From contig NZ_CP163421.1 of NCBI RefSeq assembly GCF_041429775.1, positions 1,823,001 to 1,887,000 of the forward strand: a DNA stretch of 64,000 nt, in the 5' to 3' direction. Of this stretch, positions 35,921 to 44,927 are shown one piece after another. The notes beneath the pieces are model-generated. The model was not told the origin of the DNA and ran no database searches. It saw only the letters and a list, made by a program, of their open reading frames with translations. Made by a program: the position numbers and the translations under genes. This stretch comes from Glycocaulis abyssi (GTDB lineage: Bacteria > Pseudomonadota > Alphaproteobacteria > Caulobacterales > Maricaulaceae). Position 1 is the stretch's first letter. Every line of letters starts with the position of its first letter.

Positions 35921-37037
35921 ATGGACACCGCTGCTAAAATTTATTCGCCAGCCTGCAATTTGGCAGGCCGCAAAATAATCGGAAATATAACCAAGAATAC
36001 ATGGACCGTAAAGGAAAAAACTCCAGCAGAAAGAGGAGAATACTGGCGGCACTTTTTCTGTTCAGTATATCGCTGAGAATGAAAATGGTGACCGTCACTT
36101 TGTAAAAGCAACTGACTTGACACTCCTCCAGATAGCGGACGGAGACTCGGCTTTTGAGAGAACTAGAAAGGCGTTTACAGAGCAAGGTTTTGAGAGGGAT
36201 ATACTCTTTCTATGTAAAGACAAAAAATTGGATAAAATCGTAATAGCGCATGACTATGGAGAAATGGAGACATCCGAACGAGGCGTTAGTGAATACGTTT
36301 TTTATACAATATTCGAGCTCGCAAACCACGACGTTAGATCAGCGCTCCTATCGGGACGTCGTGGAGACTTAGCTTGGGTGTGCCAGACGGCGCACGACAT
36401 GGCGGTCGGCGTGTCACAGCTGCACACACAGGAAATTGCCCACAACGATCTTAGGCCCTCAAACGTTTTGTGCTTTTCCGACACTCAAAAAATTGCTGAT
36501 CTCGGACGCGCGACCTCAGCAAACCACGCCGGCCCGTGGGACCCGCTTATGCATCCGGGAGCCCGCGCGTACCGTCCGCCAGAGTGCTGGGGTTATGGCT
36601 ACATTCAACCGAGACAGTACGGTCGAGTAACGTTCGATGCACGTGCTCAATCGGACCTATTTCTTCTCGGCGCAATGATGTTGTTTTTGGTTTCAGAGAT
36701 ATCCTACACTCAAAAACTTCGGATATGTTTGCGACCTGAGTATGACCCAGGAAATAATGGCAGGGTCTCATTCGTTGATGCCCTACCACACATAAACGTA
36801 GCTCATGCGAAGGCGTTAAGTGATGTAAAATCTGAAATAGAAAGCGCTTTCGATGCAAAGTATTCAGTTGTTTACGATGAATATATTGAACTTTGCAAAA
36901 TGCTCGTTGATCCTGATCCGAGTGTTAGAGGAGATCCACGGATGCAGCAGATCGGGGCACCAAGAAGTTCTTTGCAGAGGATAATTTCGAGACTAGATTA
37001 TCTAGGAAAAAAGGCGTCGCTAATTGCAAGAAAGTAA
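35921..37037 (+). CDS. Eukaryotic-like Ser/Thr protein kinase, frame broken at an A6 run
   Basis: ATG at 35921 has a very strong ribosome site (GGGGGAGTAGGGG). It reads KIIGNITKNTWTVKEK and then hits a stop at 36074. Removing one A from the A6 run at 36015-36020 joins it to the long frame ending at 37037 and gives a continuous 371-residue kinase. The restored N-lobe has the glycine loop TGGTFSVQY and the ATP lysine in HFVKATDL (Lys62). The catalytic loop is AHNDLRPSNVL (Asp176, Asn181), the metal site DLG replaces DFG (Asp193), and RPPECWG is the APE equivalent. All key residues are present. The long frame alone, starting at TTG 36117, would lack the glycine loop and Lys62. The downstream TPR gene overlaps it by 14 bp. 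The gene may be inactive by a real deletion/insertion, expressed by slippage on the A-run, or mis-sequenced. Confidence 0.75.
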
Positions 37038-38604
37038 GAACAGAGACCGAAGGGTTTTACCGCGATGGCAGAACGCGCTGCAGATGCATCAAGATTCAAT
37101 TATAGAGTATAGGGATGAGATAGTTAAAGTCTCGCCGAATCCAGAGTCGGTTGCGCTATACCATGTCTGGCAGAGCCACCCGTCACTTGCGAACGCTTTG
37201 CGTACGCTTGACCATATAGAAGTTGGTGGAAGCGTCGATTTATATGTCGGTCCACTAAAGCAGATAATGAATTCGCCTGAAGCGAGCAAGCCTTCTAGAC
37301 AGCTGGCGCATGATATTTTTCATAAAAAGAGATCAATTCTGGATTGGAATAACAATCTAGTAGAATACAACATAAAGGCACTTAAAAATCTTATACAGGA
37401 AAGCCCCAGGTCACCGCTATTTTATATAGAAAAAGCTAGAAACCATTATTTACTCGGGCAAGATTCTAGCGCGAAAGCAGATTTACAAGTTGCCTTAGGG
37501 TTGGCGCCATATAGCAGGCAAATTCTGCGCCCCTTCACTCGATTCGCAGCGCACCACAGTGAAGACCTGATGGAGGAGGCGCTACACCGTCTCAGGCACG
37601 CCCCTACTCTAAGATTCGACCCATGGTTGATGTCTGCCGAGATATCTCTTTCGAGTCGGTTGGGAGTTGCACCCGAAATGACAGGTGCGGCGCGAAAGAT
37701 GGCTGACTCCCGTGAAATTTCGGCGAGGAGCCTCACCGAGCTACGTGCCGCAGTTGGCACTTTTGATCTCGTTGACAAACAAAAGCGAAAGGGAAAGCGC
37801 TACCTTCGTAGTTCCATTGTTGGCGCAAATGGGAACTCCATATCCCAGTATGCATGGGCCTACCAAAACGGATTAATTATACCAGATGAAGACGGCATTG
37901 TTGAAAACTTCTCGCGCGATCACGAGGCGTCATTTTATCTCGCTGTCCGAGAGAAGCGCTGGAACGATGCGCTTTCTTGCTTGAAGGAGTGGCGCAGTTT
38001 TGAACCCACGTCAAATTATATAGCAAGCACAGGATCATATATAGCATCTTCAATTTGCGGCAATTATACAGCTGGCTTAGAGTTTTGTGAGCATTACCTA
38101 CAATACTATCCGGATGATAAGGGCATACTAAACAATAAAGTTGTAGCTCTTTGCCATCTTGGACGTGTAGAAGAAGCTAAACCACTCTTCATCCGATCAC
38201 AATACCACTCTGATATTCAAAGAGAAAATATTATTTCAATGGCAACAGCAGGATTGATACATTATCGCGCGGGGAATCCTGAGTTGGGAGGGGAGATGTA
38301 TAAAAAATCGGTGGATTCCGCAATTAAACAAAAGCAAAAAATGCAAGCAGTTAGGGCAAGCATACATTGGCTTTATGAGGAAACACGCGCTTGCGGAGTT
38401 ATGCTTTCTTATCTCAATGAAACGCTGGATAAGATAGATAAGAAAATAAATAAATTAGTTTCAGTTAAAGGGGATAACGACTTCATTATCGATATATGGA
38501 ACGCGTATAAAGAAAGGATGCTTGATGGCGCTACTTATACAGAGCGCGGGCGCCCTTCAAAGCAAATTCAAAACTTATCCAACTTGATACAAAGCCTTGA
38601 TTAA
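37024..38604 (+). CDS. TPR-like helical repeat protein, partner of the kinase
   Basis: A 526-residue cytoplasmic protein with no signal peptide. Helical pairs of the tetratricopeptide type are visible at about residues 130-165 (SPLFYIEKARNHYLLGQDSS), 305-395 (REKRWNDALSCLKEW, NYTAGLEFCEHYLQYYPDDK, ILNNKVVALCHLGRVEEAK) and 410-445 (GLIHYRAGNPELGGEMYKK). The start appears to be TTG at 37024, inside the kinase gene with AAGG upstream; an ATG at 37084 is the alternative. No enzymatic motif is seen. Overlapping frames and shared AT-rich composition show that kinase and TPR protein entered as a unit. The solenoid is a plausible sensor, substrate or scaffold for the kinase. Confidence 0.7.
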   Translation: MQESKNRDRRVLPRWQNALQMHQDSIIEYRDEIVKVSPNPESVALYHVWQSHPSLANALRTLDHIEVGGSVDLYVGPLKQIMNSPEASKPSRQLAHDIFHKKRSILDWNNNLVEYNIKALKNLIQESPRSPLFYIEKARNHYLLGQDSSAKADLQVALGLAPYSRQILRPFTRFAAHHSEDLMEEALHRLRHAPTLRFDPWLMSAEISLSSRLGVAPEMTGAARKMADSREISARSLTELRAAVGTFDLVDKQKRKGKRYLRSSIVGANGNSISQYAWAYQNGLIIPDEDGIVENFSRDHEASFYLAVREKRWNDALSCLKEWRSFEPTSNYIASTGSYIASSICGNYTAGLEFCEHYLQYYPDDKGILNNKVVALCHLGRVEEAKPLFIRSQYHSDIQRENIISMATAGLIHYRAGNPELGGEMYKKSVDSAIKQKQKMQAVRASIHWLYEETRACGVMLSYLNETLDKIDKKINKLVSVKGDNDFIIDIWNAYKERMLDGATYTERGRPSKQIQNLSNLIQSLD

Positions 38605-38610
38605 GCCCGC

Positions 38611-39141
38611 TCACCCCACCTTCCGGTAAATCCCGTCAATCCGCACGTCGCCGTCCAGAATGTCGAGATAGGTTCGTATGACCTGTTCGAGCTGGTCAAG
38701 CGTTTCTATCGAGCAGAAGCCTTCCGGGTCGCGAATGATGCCGGCCTCGGCCAAAGCCTCCTCGGTCAGCACATGGCAATCGGGCTGGTGATAGGTGGTC
38801 ATGTCCTCATAGATGAAGACAATGCCATAGCCGATCCCGTCCTCGCGCGGCCACTGGCCGATATAGATATCGCCCGACAGGCGGCGCAGCCTGGCATTCT
38901 GGTGCGGGAAGTTGGGCGCGTCGGAGGTATAGCGCCGCGAAAAGAAGCCGTAATCGATACGGCCCTGCCACGTTACCCCGCCCCATTCCACGCCCTCTGT
39001 ATCGAACGGCGTATGGGTGTACTCGCCCGGCGGCATGGCGCGCCTGGCATCGCGCGCGCCGATCAGCTCCACCTCGCTGGTAAAGCACCCGGCCAGCATC
39101 AAAGCTGGCGCGAGGAGGAGGAGCCGGGCGAGCCTCCTCAT
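38611..39141 (-). CDS. Lipoprotein of unknown function
   Basis: A 176-residue protein with a lipoprotein signal (lipobox LAGC, Cys19). The mature part is beta-rich and has two late cysteines (PDCHVL, EGFCSIE). I do not recognise the family. It overlaps the end of the aminopeptidase gene's reading direction: its ATG at 39141 overlaps the pepP stop (ATGA), so it is translated after that gene. It faces the AT-rich insert convergently. Confidence 0.7.
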   Translation of the reverse strand: MRRLARLLLLAPALMLAGCFTSEVELIGARDARRAMPPGEYTHTPFDTEGVEWGGVTWQGRIDYGFFSRRYTSDAPNFPHQNARLRRLSGDIYIGQWPREDGIGYGIVFIYEDMTTYHQPDCHVLTEEALAEAGIIRDPEGFCSIETLDQLEQVIRTYLDILDGDVRIDGIYRKVG

Positions 39142-40979
39142 ACCGGCGCGCAGGCCGCTTTCAGCCAGGCATGCACCTCTGCCTCGTCCGCCACCAGCGG
39201 GCCGACTTTCTCCAGCACGTCGGCGTGATAGGCATTGAGCCAGTCACGCTCCTCTGCGCTCATCAGGTCCACATCCACCAGAGCGGTGTGGATGGGCGCG
39301 AAGGTGAGCGTTTCAAAGCCCATCATCGGCCGCTCGCCGCCGGGCAGATCCTCCGGCGGGGTGACGACCTGCAGCGTCTCGATGCGGATGCCCCACTTGC
39401 CGGTATTATAAAAGCCCGGCTCGTTACTGAAGATCATCCCCGGTTTCAGCGCGATCGTGTTGGGCGCCTTGGCGATGCGGCCCGGCCCTTCGTGTACGGA
39501 GAGATAGCTGCCGACCCCGTGGCCGGTGCCATGATCATAATCCATTCCCGCCATCCATAAGGGCTGGCGCGCGAGGGCATCGAGCTGTGATCCGGTGGTA
39601 CCTTCGGGGAAGCGGATGCGCGCCAGCGCGATATGCCCCTTTAGCACCAGGGTGAAGGCGCGGCGCATGGCGGCGTCCGCCTCGCCGATGGGCACGGTGC
39701 GGGTGATGTCGGTGGTACCGTCCGGGTACTGACCACCGGAGTCGACCAGATAGAGCGTGCCGCGCTCCAGCTTGCGCACCGAGTCGGTGCTGACGCGATA
39801 GTGCGGCAGCGCGCCGTTCGGCCCGGCGCCGGAAATCGTCTCAAAGCTGATATCGCGAAACTCGGGGAGCGCCCGGCGGAAGATTTCCAGCTTCACCGCC
39901 GCGCTGATCTCGTCCTCATGGCCGGACTGTCCTTCGGTATCCAGCCAGTGGAGGAAGCGCACCATGGCCGCGCCATCGCGGATATGGGCCTGGCGTGCGC
40001 CCTCCACCTCGACCGCGTTCTTGATCGCGCGCGGCAGGGCCACCGGATCGGCGCCGCGCTTGATGATCGCGCCGGCTTTTTCAAGCTGGCTGAAGACATG
40101 GGCGCTGGTGATGGCCGGGTCCACGAGCACGGTTTTTCCGGCGAGCGCGGCGAGCGCGGAATCGAAGCTGTCTTCAGATTCGATGGATACTTTGTTGCCG
40201 CCCACAGGATAGAGCTCAGAAACCCCTTTTTCGGGGTCGAAATACCCCGAAATCGACCCGTCCGCACCTAAGATTGCCCGTCCCAGACCTATCGGGGCGC
40301 AAGCGACGTCTCCGCCGCGCAAATTGAGGATCCAGGCCACCGAAACCGGGTCTGACAGCACGGCCGCATCGGCGCCGGCCTCTTTAAGTGCCTGAGAAAC
40401 CTCATCGAGTTTCTCCTCCACGCTGCGCCCGGCCAGGCTGACCGGGTGGGGATAGATTTTGGCTTTCGGGGCCGCGGGGCGGTTTTCCCAGATTCTATCC
40501 ACCGGGTTCTCGTCAACTATCCGCATGTGGATACCCGCGCGTGAGGCCGCTGCCTCTATCCGCGCAATGGCGTCGGGGCTGTGCAGGCGGGCATCATAGC
40601 CGATTGTCTCGCCTTTACGGGCGTTTGCGGCGATCCAGCCCGCGATTCCGGGCTCCGGGAAACCCTCGAAGGCGAAGAGTTGTCCATCAACCTGGTCGCG
40701 CACCTGCAGGGTATAGCGCCCGTCGGTAAAGATGGCGGCCCTGTCCCGCATGACAATCGCCGCCCCGGCACTGCCCGTGAAGCCGGTTACCCATGCCAGA
40801 CGGTCCGCGCTGGCGGGGACATATTCGTTGTTATACTCGTCCTCATGGGGCACGAGAAAGCCGTCAAGGCCAAGGCGCTCCAGCTCTTTTCGTAGCAGTG
40901 GCAAGGCTTTACGGCCATTGGCGGGGCCGCCCTTGGGGGTGAAGGTCTGGATGGTCTCGGGGGGGATAATTTGGGTCAT
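39138..40979 (-). CDS. Xaa-Pro aminopeptidase (M24B family)
   Basis: A 613-residue cytoplasmic metallopeptidase that removes the first residue from peptides with proline second. It has the three-domain layout of the long aminopeptidase P1 group: two creatinase-like N-terminal domains (about 1-330) and a pita-bread catalytic domain (about 340-560). Metal ligands are visible in YLVDSGGQYPDGTTDITRT (two Asp), HGTGHGVGSYLSVHEGP (His), FSNEPGFY (Glu) and GIRIETL (Glu). A C-terminal domain of about 60 residues ends the protein, as in related enzymes. The following lipoprotein gene overlaps it by four bases. Confidence 0.92.
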   Translation of the reverse strand: MTQIIPPETIQTFTPKGGPANGRKALPLLRKELERLGLDGFLVPHEDEYNNEYVPASADRLAWVTGFTGSAGAAIVMRDRAAIFTDGRYTLQVRDQVDGQLFAFEGFPEPGIAGWIAANARKGETIGYDARLHSPDAIARIEAAASRAGIHMRIVDENPVDRIWENRPAAPKAKIYPHPVSLAGRSVEEKLDEVSQALKEAGADAAVLSDPVSVAWILNLRGGDVACAPIGLGRAILGADGSISGYFDPEKGVSELYPVGGNKVSIESEDSFDSALAALAGKTVLVDPAITSAHVFSQLEKAGAIIKRGADPVALPRAIKNAVEVEGARQAHIRDGAAMVRFLHWLDTEGQSGHEDEISAAVKLEIFRRALPEFRDISFETISGAGPNGALPHYRVSTDSVRKLERGTLYLVDSGGQYPDGTTDITRTVPIGEADAAMRRAFTLVLKGHIALARIRFPEGTTGSQLDALARQPLWMAGMDYDHGTGHGVGSYLSVHEGPGRIAKAPNTIALKPGMIFSNEPGFYNTGKWGIRIETLQVVTPPEDLPGGERPMMGFETLTFAPIHTALVDVDLMSAEERDWLNAYHADVLEKVGPLVADEAEVHAWLKAACAPV

Positions 40980-41161
40980 GGGGGCAAGCTAATCCCCCTG
41001 CTGGCGGCGATCAATCGGGGCGTGCTGCGGGCCATCTATCCGGCGGGGCAATAATGGCGGCCGATTGGCGGGAACACTGATCTATCCCTCAAGAAATTGT
41101 CACACACATGCTGGCCTCAGCGCGGTATATCCAGCACTTGCCTGTTGTCGAGGACCCCGCC

Positions 41162-43006
41162 ATGATCCGTTTTCTCAGCATTTTTGCCGCATTTTTGCTT
41201 CTGGTTTCGGTGGCTCACGCCGATCCGGGCGCCCGCTTTGCGCAAGATCACACCCGCGCGCCAGAGGCGAACCCCCATGCCGCGCTGGAGGCACAAGTCT
41301 CTGATATACTTGACAGGTTCGCTGCCACTCTGGAGCCCGAAGCGCTCGTCGCCCTCACCCCGGAGGCGGTCGCCAGCGCCCTGACGGAGGAAGAAAGAAA
41401 TTATCTTTCAACGGCTTTCGTCCATTTCTCCATCGATCGCCCGGCCCGCATCTATCTCGCCTATGACGGCATGTATGGCGAGCGGCCTTTCTGGCTTGAG
41501 GAATTGGGCTTTGAACGGCGCGACGACATTGATTTCATTGTAGATTTGGAGGATCCGTACGAGCTCTGGCAGCGCGAGTACGAGGCCGGAGAGGTGCGCC
41601 TCGGCATCCCTTCCTTCTCCGGCGAGCTGAAGCCCTATATCGTATTCGCCGCGCCTCTGGGTGGCGGTGAAACTATTGAAATCACTCCGCTTGTTGACGG
41701 CACAGATGTGCAGATCGCCGCCGAGGGCGGTGAGCCTTTCCTCGACGATAATGACTATTTCAACGCCCTGCCCGCCGAACTCGACGGTCTTCCCGTCCTA
41801 AGGTCTTATGAAAGCTGGGAGTTTGTCTCCCGCATGGTCGGCTTCTTCCGCACCACCGACTACCCGTCATCAGCCACGCCCGACCACATCATCCAGACCT
41901 GGCAGGGTGATCCGCGCGAGGAGATCACCATCCAGTGGCGCACCAGCGCGGGCGCGGCCAGCGATCCGGTGCTCTGGTATGCACCTGAAAATGAAATGGA
42001 ATCTGTCTCCTATGCGCGCGCCGAAACGGTGACGCTGCGCAGCCGCCAGATCGTCAATGACCCGGCTGTGGACTTCCACCGCGTGCGCCTGACCGGGCTG
42101 GAACCGGGCGGGCGATACGCGTTCGGCGTCAGTGCGAACGGCGGCGAAAACTGGAGCGAGGTGAGGCACTTCCACACCGCCGCCGAGCCGGGCGCGCAGA
42201 GCTGGCAGTTTGCCTATCTGGGTGATCCGCAGAACGGGCTGGATGAATGGGGTGATCTCATCCGCCAGGGCTATGAAAGATTTCCGGAAATCCGCTTCTG
42301 GATGATAGCGGGCGACCTGATCGACAAGGGTACCGAGCGCGATAACTGGGACCAGTTCTTCGAAGAAGGCTCGGCTGTTTTCGACCGTTCAGCCGTGGTC
42401 CCGGCCATTGGCAACCATGACAGCCATGGCGGCCACCCCACCCTTTATCTTCAACAGTTTGCCCTGCCCGATAACGGATCCGAGCATCTCGATCCCGGCC
42501 GCACCTATCACCTCACCTATCAGGACATGCTGATCGTGGTGATGGATTCCAACTATGATCTGATCGAGCCGGAAACACAGACCGAATGGCTGGACCGGGT
42601 GCTGGGGACAAGCGATGCGCGCTGGAAAGTGGTGATCTACCACCACCCCTTCTATGCCTCGCGCCCCGGCCGCGACAACCAGCCCTTGCGCGATGCCTGG
42701 GGCCCGATTTTCGACCGGCACAATGTCGATATCGCCTTCCAGGGCCACGACCACGCCTATATGCGCACCGTGCCCATGAGGGACCACCGCCCGGCAGAAC
42801 CCGGAGAGCATGGCACGATCTATCTGGTCGCGGTGTCCGGCACCAAGATGTACGAGCAGGAATTGCGTGATTTCGTGGCCTTTGGCACCACGAATGAGCG
42901 CACCTATCAGATCATCGATATGGACTCAGCCGCCGGCACGCTCTCCTACCGCGCCATCAACGCCGATGGCGTGGAGATCGATGCCTTCGCGCTGGAAAAG
43001 GAATAG
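41162..43006 (+). CDS. Exported purple-acid-phosphatase-like metallophosphoesterase
   Basis: A 614-residue protein with a signal peptide (MIRFLSIFAAFLLLVSVAHA). An N-terminal region of about 250 residues has no clear match. It is followed by a fibronectin-III-like purple acid phosphatase N-domain (about 255-350, EEITIQWRTSAG, VRLTGLEPGGRYAFGV). The metallophosphoesterase domain has GDPQNG, IAGDLIDKG, IGNHDSHGG, VIYHHPFYAS and FQGHDHAYMR, giving a full set of metal ligands. It should release phosphate or cleave diesters outside the cytoplasm. The ATG at 41162 is chosen because it starts the signal peptide. The 180 bp upstream hold no gene. Confidence 0.88.
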   Translation: MIRFLSIFAAFLLLVSVAHADPGARFAQDHTRAPEANPHAALEAQVSDILDRFAATLEPEALVALTPEAVASALTEEERNYLSTAFVHFSIDRPARIYLAYDGMYGERPFWLEELGFERRDDIDFIVDLEDPYELWQREYEAGEVRLGIPSFSGELKPYIVFAAPLGGGETIEITPLVDGTDVQIAAEGGEPFLDDNDYFNALPAELDGLPVLRSYESWEFVSRMVGFFRTTDYPSSATPDHIIQTWQGDPREEITIQWRTSAGAASDPVLWYAPENEMESVSYARAETVTLRSRQIVNDPAVDFHRVRLTGLEPGGRYAFGVSANGGENWSEVRHFHTAAEPGAQSWQFAYLGDPQNGLDEWGDLIRQGYERFPEIRFWMIAGDLIDKGTERDNWDQFFEEGSAVFDRSAVVPAIGNHDSHGGHPTLYLQQFALPDNGSEHLDPGRTYHLTYQDMLIVVMDSNYDLIEPETQTEWLDRVLGTSDARWKVVIYHHPFYASRPGRDNQPLRDAWGPIFDRHNVDIAFQGHDHAYMRTVPMRDHRPAEPGEHGTIYLVAVSGTKMYEQELRDFVAFGTTNERTYQIIDMDSAAGTLSYRAINADGVEIDAFALEKE

Positions 43007-43105
43007 CCGGCCGGCACCTGTCGAAACGGTAATACTTTGCAGGCTTGCCCTCTGGCCGGGTTCGGCTAAACCGGCCCGCCCTGCTGATTATGGGCGAGCC
43101 TGGCC

Positions 43106-44080
43106 ATGACCACACCTGCCATTGAAACTCGCGCCCTTGTCCGCCGCTTCGGAGAGAAGCGAGCGGTCGATGGCATTGATCTCGACGTGAAGCGCGGCGA
43201 GATTTTCGCCGTGCTTGGCCCTAATGGTGCGGGCAAGACCACGCTGGTGCGCATGCTGGCGACGCTGCTGAGGCCTTCGGGCGGCAGCGCGCGCGTGCTG
43301 GGCCACGATATCGAGCGCGAGGCGCGCGAGGTGCGCCGCAAGATCAGCCTGACCGGCCAGTTTGCCTCGGTCGATGAAGACCTCACCGGATATGAGAACC
43401 TGCTTTTGCTGTCGCGCCTGTCGGGCCTCAAAGGCAATGACGCAAGGGACCGGGCGTCGGGCCTGCTCGCCGCGTTTGATCTGGCCGAAGCTGCCAGCAA
43501 GCAGGCCAAGGACTATTCGGGCGGCATGCGGCGCAAGCTGGATATTGCGGCCAGCCTGATCCGCCGTCCGGAGCTATTGTTTCTGGACGAGCCGACTACC
43601 GGGCTTGATCCGCGCTCGCGCAATCAGGTCTGGGACATTGTGCGCGGGCTCGCGGCCAGCGGCACGACCATCCTCCTGACCACACAGTATCTGGAAGAAG
43701 CCGATCAGCTCGCGGACGAAATTGCGGTCGTGGACCATGGGCGCGTCATTGCGCGTGGCACCAGCGCGGAACTCAAAGCCAAAGTTGGCGGCGGTGTATT
43801 GCAGATCAATCTGGCCAGCGCAGAGCGGCGCGAGGAGGCATCCCGGCTGCTTGCCGACATGCTGGTGGGCGAGGTGCGCACGGACGGCAATGGCGTCTCC
43901 CTGAATGTGGATGTGGCCGACCCGGATGCGGGTCTGGCGGCGCTCGGCGCGCTGTCGGCGGCGGGCATAGCGCTGACCGGCTATGCCCTCAGCCAGCCGA
44001 GCCTTGATGAAGTGTTCTTCGCCCCGACCGGACGTCCGCCAGAACCGGAGAAAGAGGCAGAGACGGAGGCAGCACAATGA
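43106..44080 (+). CDS. DrrA-like ABC exporter, ATP-binding protein
   Basis: A 324-residue ATPase of the daunorubicin-resistance type. Walker A is [14 protein letters not shown] at about residue 40, the signature [15 protein letters not shown], Walker [14 protein letters not shown] and the H-loop [15 protein letters not shown]-terminal domain (about 235-305), ending in the DrrA-family [10 protein letters not shown] motif, precedes a charged tail ([13 protein letters not shown]). It drives export with the permease encoded next, which it overlaps by four bases. Substrate unknown; a drug or lipid is typical. Confidence 0.9.
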   Translation: MTTPAIETRALVRRFGEKRAVDGIDLDVKRGEIFAVLGPNGAGKTTLVRMLATLLRPSGGSARVLGHDIEREAREVRRKISLTGQFASVDEDLTGYENLLLLSRLSGLKGNDARDRASGLLAAFDLAEAASKQAKDYSGGMRRKLDIAASLIRRPELLFLDEPTTGLDPRSRNQVWDIVRGLAASGTTILLTTQYLEEADQLADEIAVVDHGRVIARGTSAELKAKVGGGVLQINLASAERREEASRLLADMLVGEVRTDGNGVSLNVDVADPDAGLAALGALSAAGIALTGYALSQPSLDEVFFAPTGRPPEPEKEAETEAAQ

Positions 44081-44910
44081 GTGAGACTGTGAAACCTCTT
44101 GAGCAGGCCGCCGAGAATGCCGTGCTGTCTGCGCCCGCCATTGCGGCGCGTCCGCCCCATGCGGTGTCGGTCAGCCTCACCTATGCGTGGCGGGCGCTGC
44201 TGAAGATCAAGCACATGCCCGAACAGCTTTTCGACGTGGTGGTCACCCCCATCATGTTCACGGTGATGTTCACCTATCTGTTCGGCGGCGCGCTGGCCGG
44301 TTCCACCGATGCCTATCTGCAATTCCTGCTGCCGGGCATTCTGGTGCAGACAATTGTCTTCACCTCGGTCTATACCGGCTTCACGCTCAATACCGACATT
44401 TCCAAGGGCGTGTTTGACCGCTTCCGTTCGCTGCCCGTCTGGTCGCCGGGACCGATTGCGGGCGCGATGCTGGCCGATGTTTTCCGCTTCACCGCGTCGG
44501 GCGTCATCGTCTTCATCATCGGCACGCTGATGGGCTACCGGCCCGAAGGCGGCTTCATCGCCGTCATTCCCGCGCTCGCACTGATGAATGCGTTTGCACT
44601 GGGCTTTGGCTGGATCTTCACCGCGCTGGCTCTGTCGGTGCGCACGCCCTCTACCGTTATGACGCTCGCCTGGCTGGTGCTGATGCCGCTGACCTTTGCC
44701 TCCAACATCTATGTCGACCCGGCAACCATGCCGGGCTGGCTGCAGGCGATCGTGTCGGTCAATCCGGTCTCGCTGCTGGTCACGGCCATACGCGACATCA
44801 TGGCTGGCACACCGGATGCAGGCGCTATATTGCTGGCCCTGCTCGCCCCCGGCGTGATGGCAGCCATATTCGGCCCCCTCACCATGTGGCTCTACAGACG
44901 CGAGCGCTAG
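44077..44910 (+). CDS. DrrB-like ABC-2 type permease
   Basis: A 277-residue inner-membrane protein with six hydrophobic segments and the ABC-2 motif around LPVWSPGPIAGAMLADVFR. The central phrases FLLPGILVQTIVFTSVYTG and PLTFASNIYVDPATMPGWLQ are typical of DrrB permeases. It forms the channel with the ATPase encoded immediately upstream (ATGA overlap). A TetR gene lies about 900 bp downstream on the other strand and might control the exporter, but prmA lies between. Confidence 0.9.
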   Translation: MSETVKPLEQAAENAVLSAPAIAARPPHAVSVSLTYAWRALLKIKHMPEQLFDVVVTPIMFTVMFTYLFGGALAGSTDAYLQFLLPGILVQTIVFTSVYTGFTLNTDISKGVFDRFRSLPVWSPGPIAGAMLADVFRFTASGVIVFIIGTLMGYRPEGGFIAVIPALALMNAFALGFGWIFTALALSVRTPSTVMTLAWLVLMPLTFASNIYVDPATMPGWLQAIVSVNPVSLLVTAIRDIMAGTPDAGAILLALLAPGVMAAIFGPLTMWLYRRER

Positions 44911-44927
44911 CGAAGGAACTCATTGCC

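Larger units (their letters stand above)
35918..38610 (+). other. AT-rich genomic insert carrying a kinase-TPR gene pair
   Basis: Base composition falls sharply at the uvrB stop and returns to normal at the lipoprotein gene. I counted 19 G+C in the 60 bases 36181-36240 and 15 of 60 at 38401-38460, against a GC-rich host. Codon use changes likewise (many AAA, ATA, TTA, GAT). The insert is fitted between two stop codons with no scar: 3 bp after uvrB and 6 bp before the convergent lipoprotein stop. No integrase, transposase, direct repeat or tRNA is found at its edges. Confidence 0.85.

Noticed and set aside
36010-36025. Classical -1 ribosomal slippery heptamer (A AAA AAC) at the kinase A-run
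   Set aside because: The word is present, but in the zero frame the codons are GAA AAA ACT, not AAA AAC, and the shift needed is +1 rather than -1. Slippage of polymerase on the A-run or a sequence error fits better.
35918-38610. Integrative element or prophage remnant
   Set aside because: No integrase, attachment repeats, tRNA target or phage structural gene is found at either edge, so I describe only an inserted cassette.
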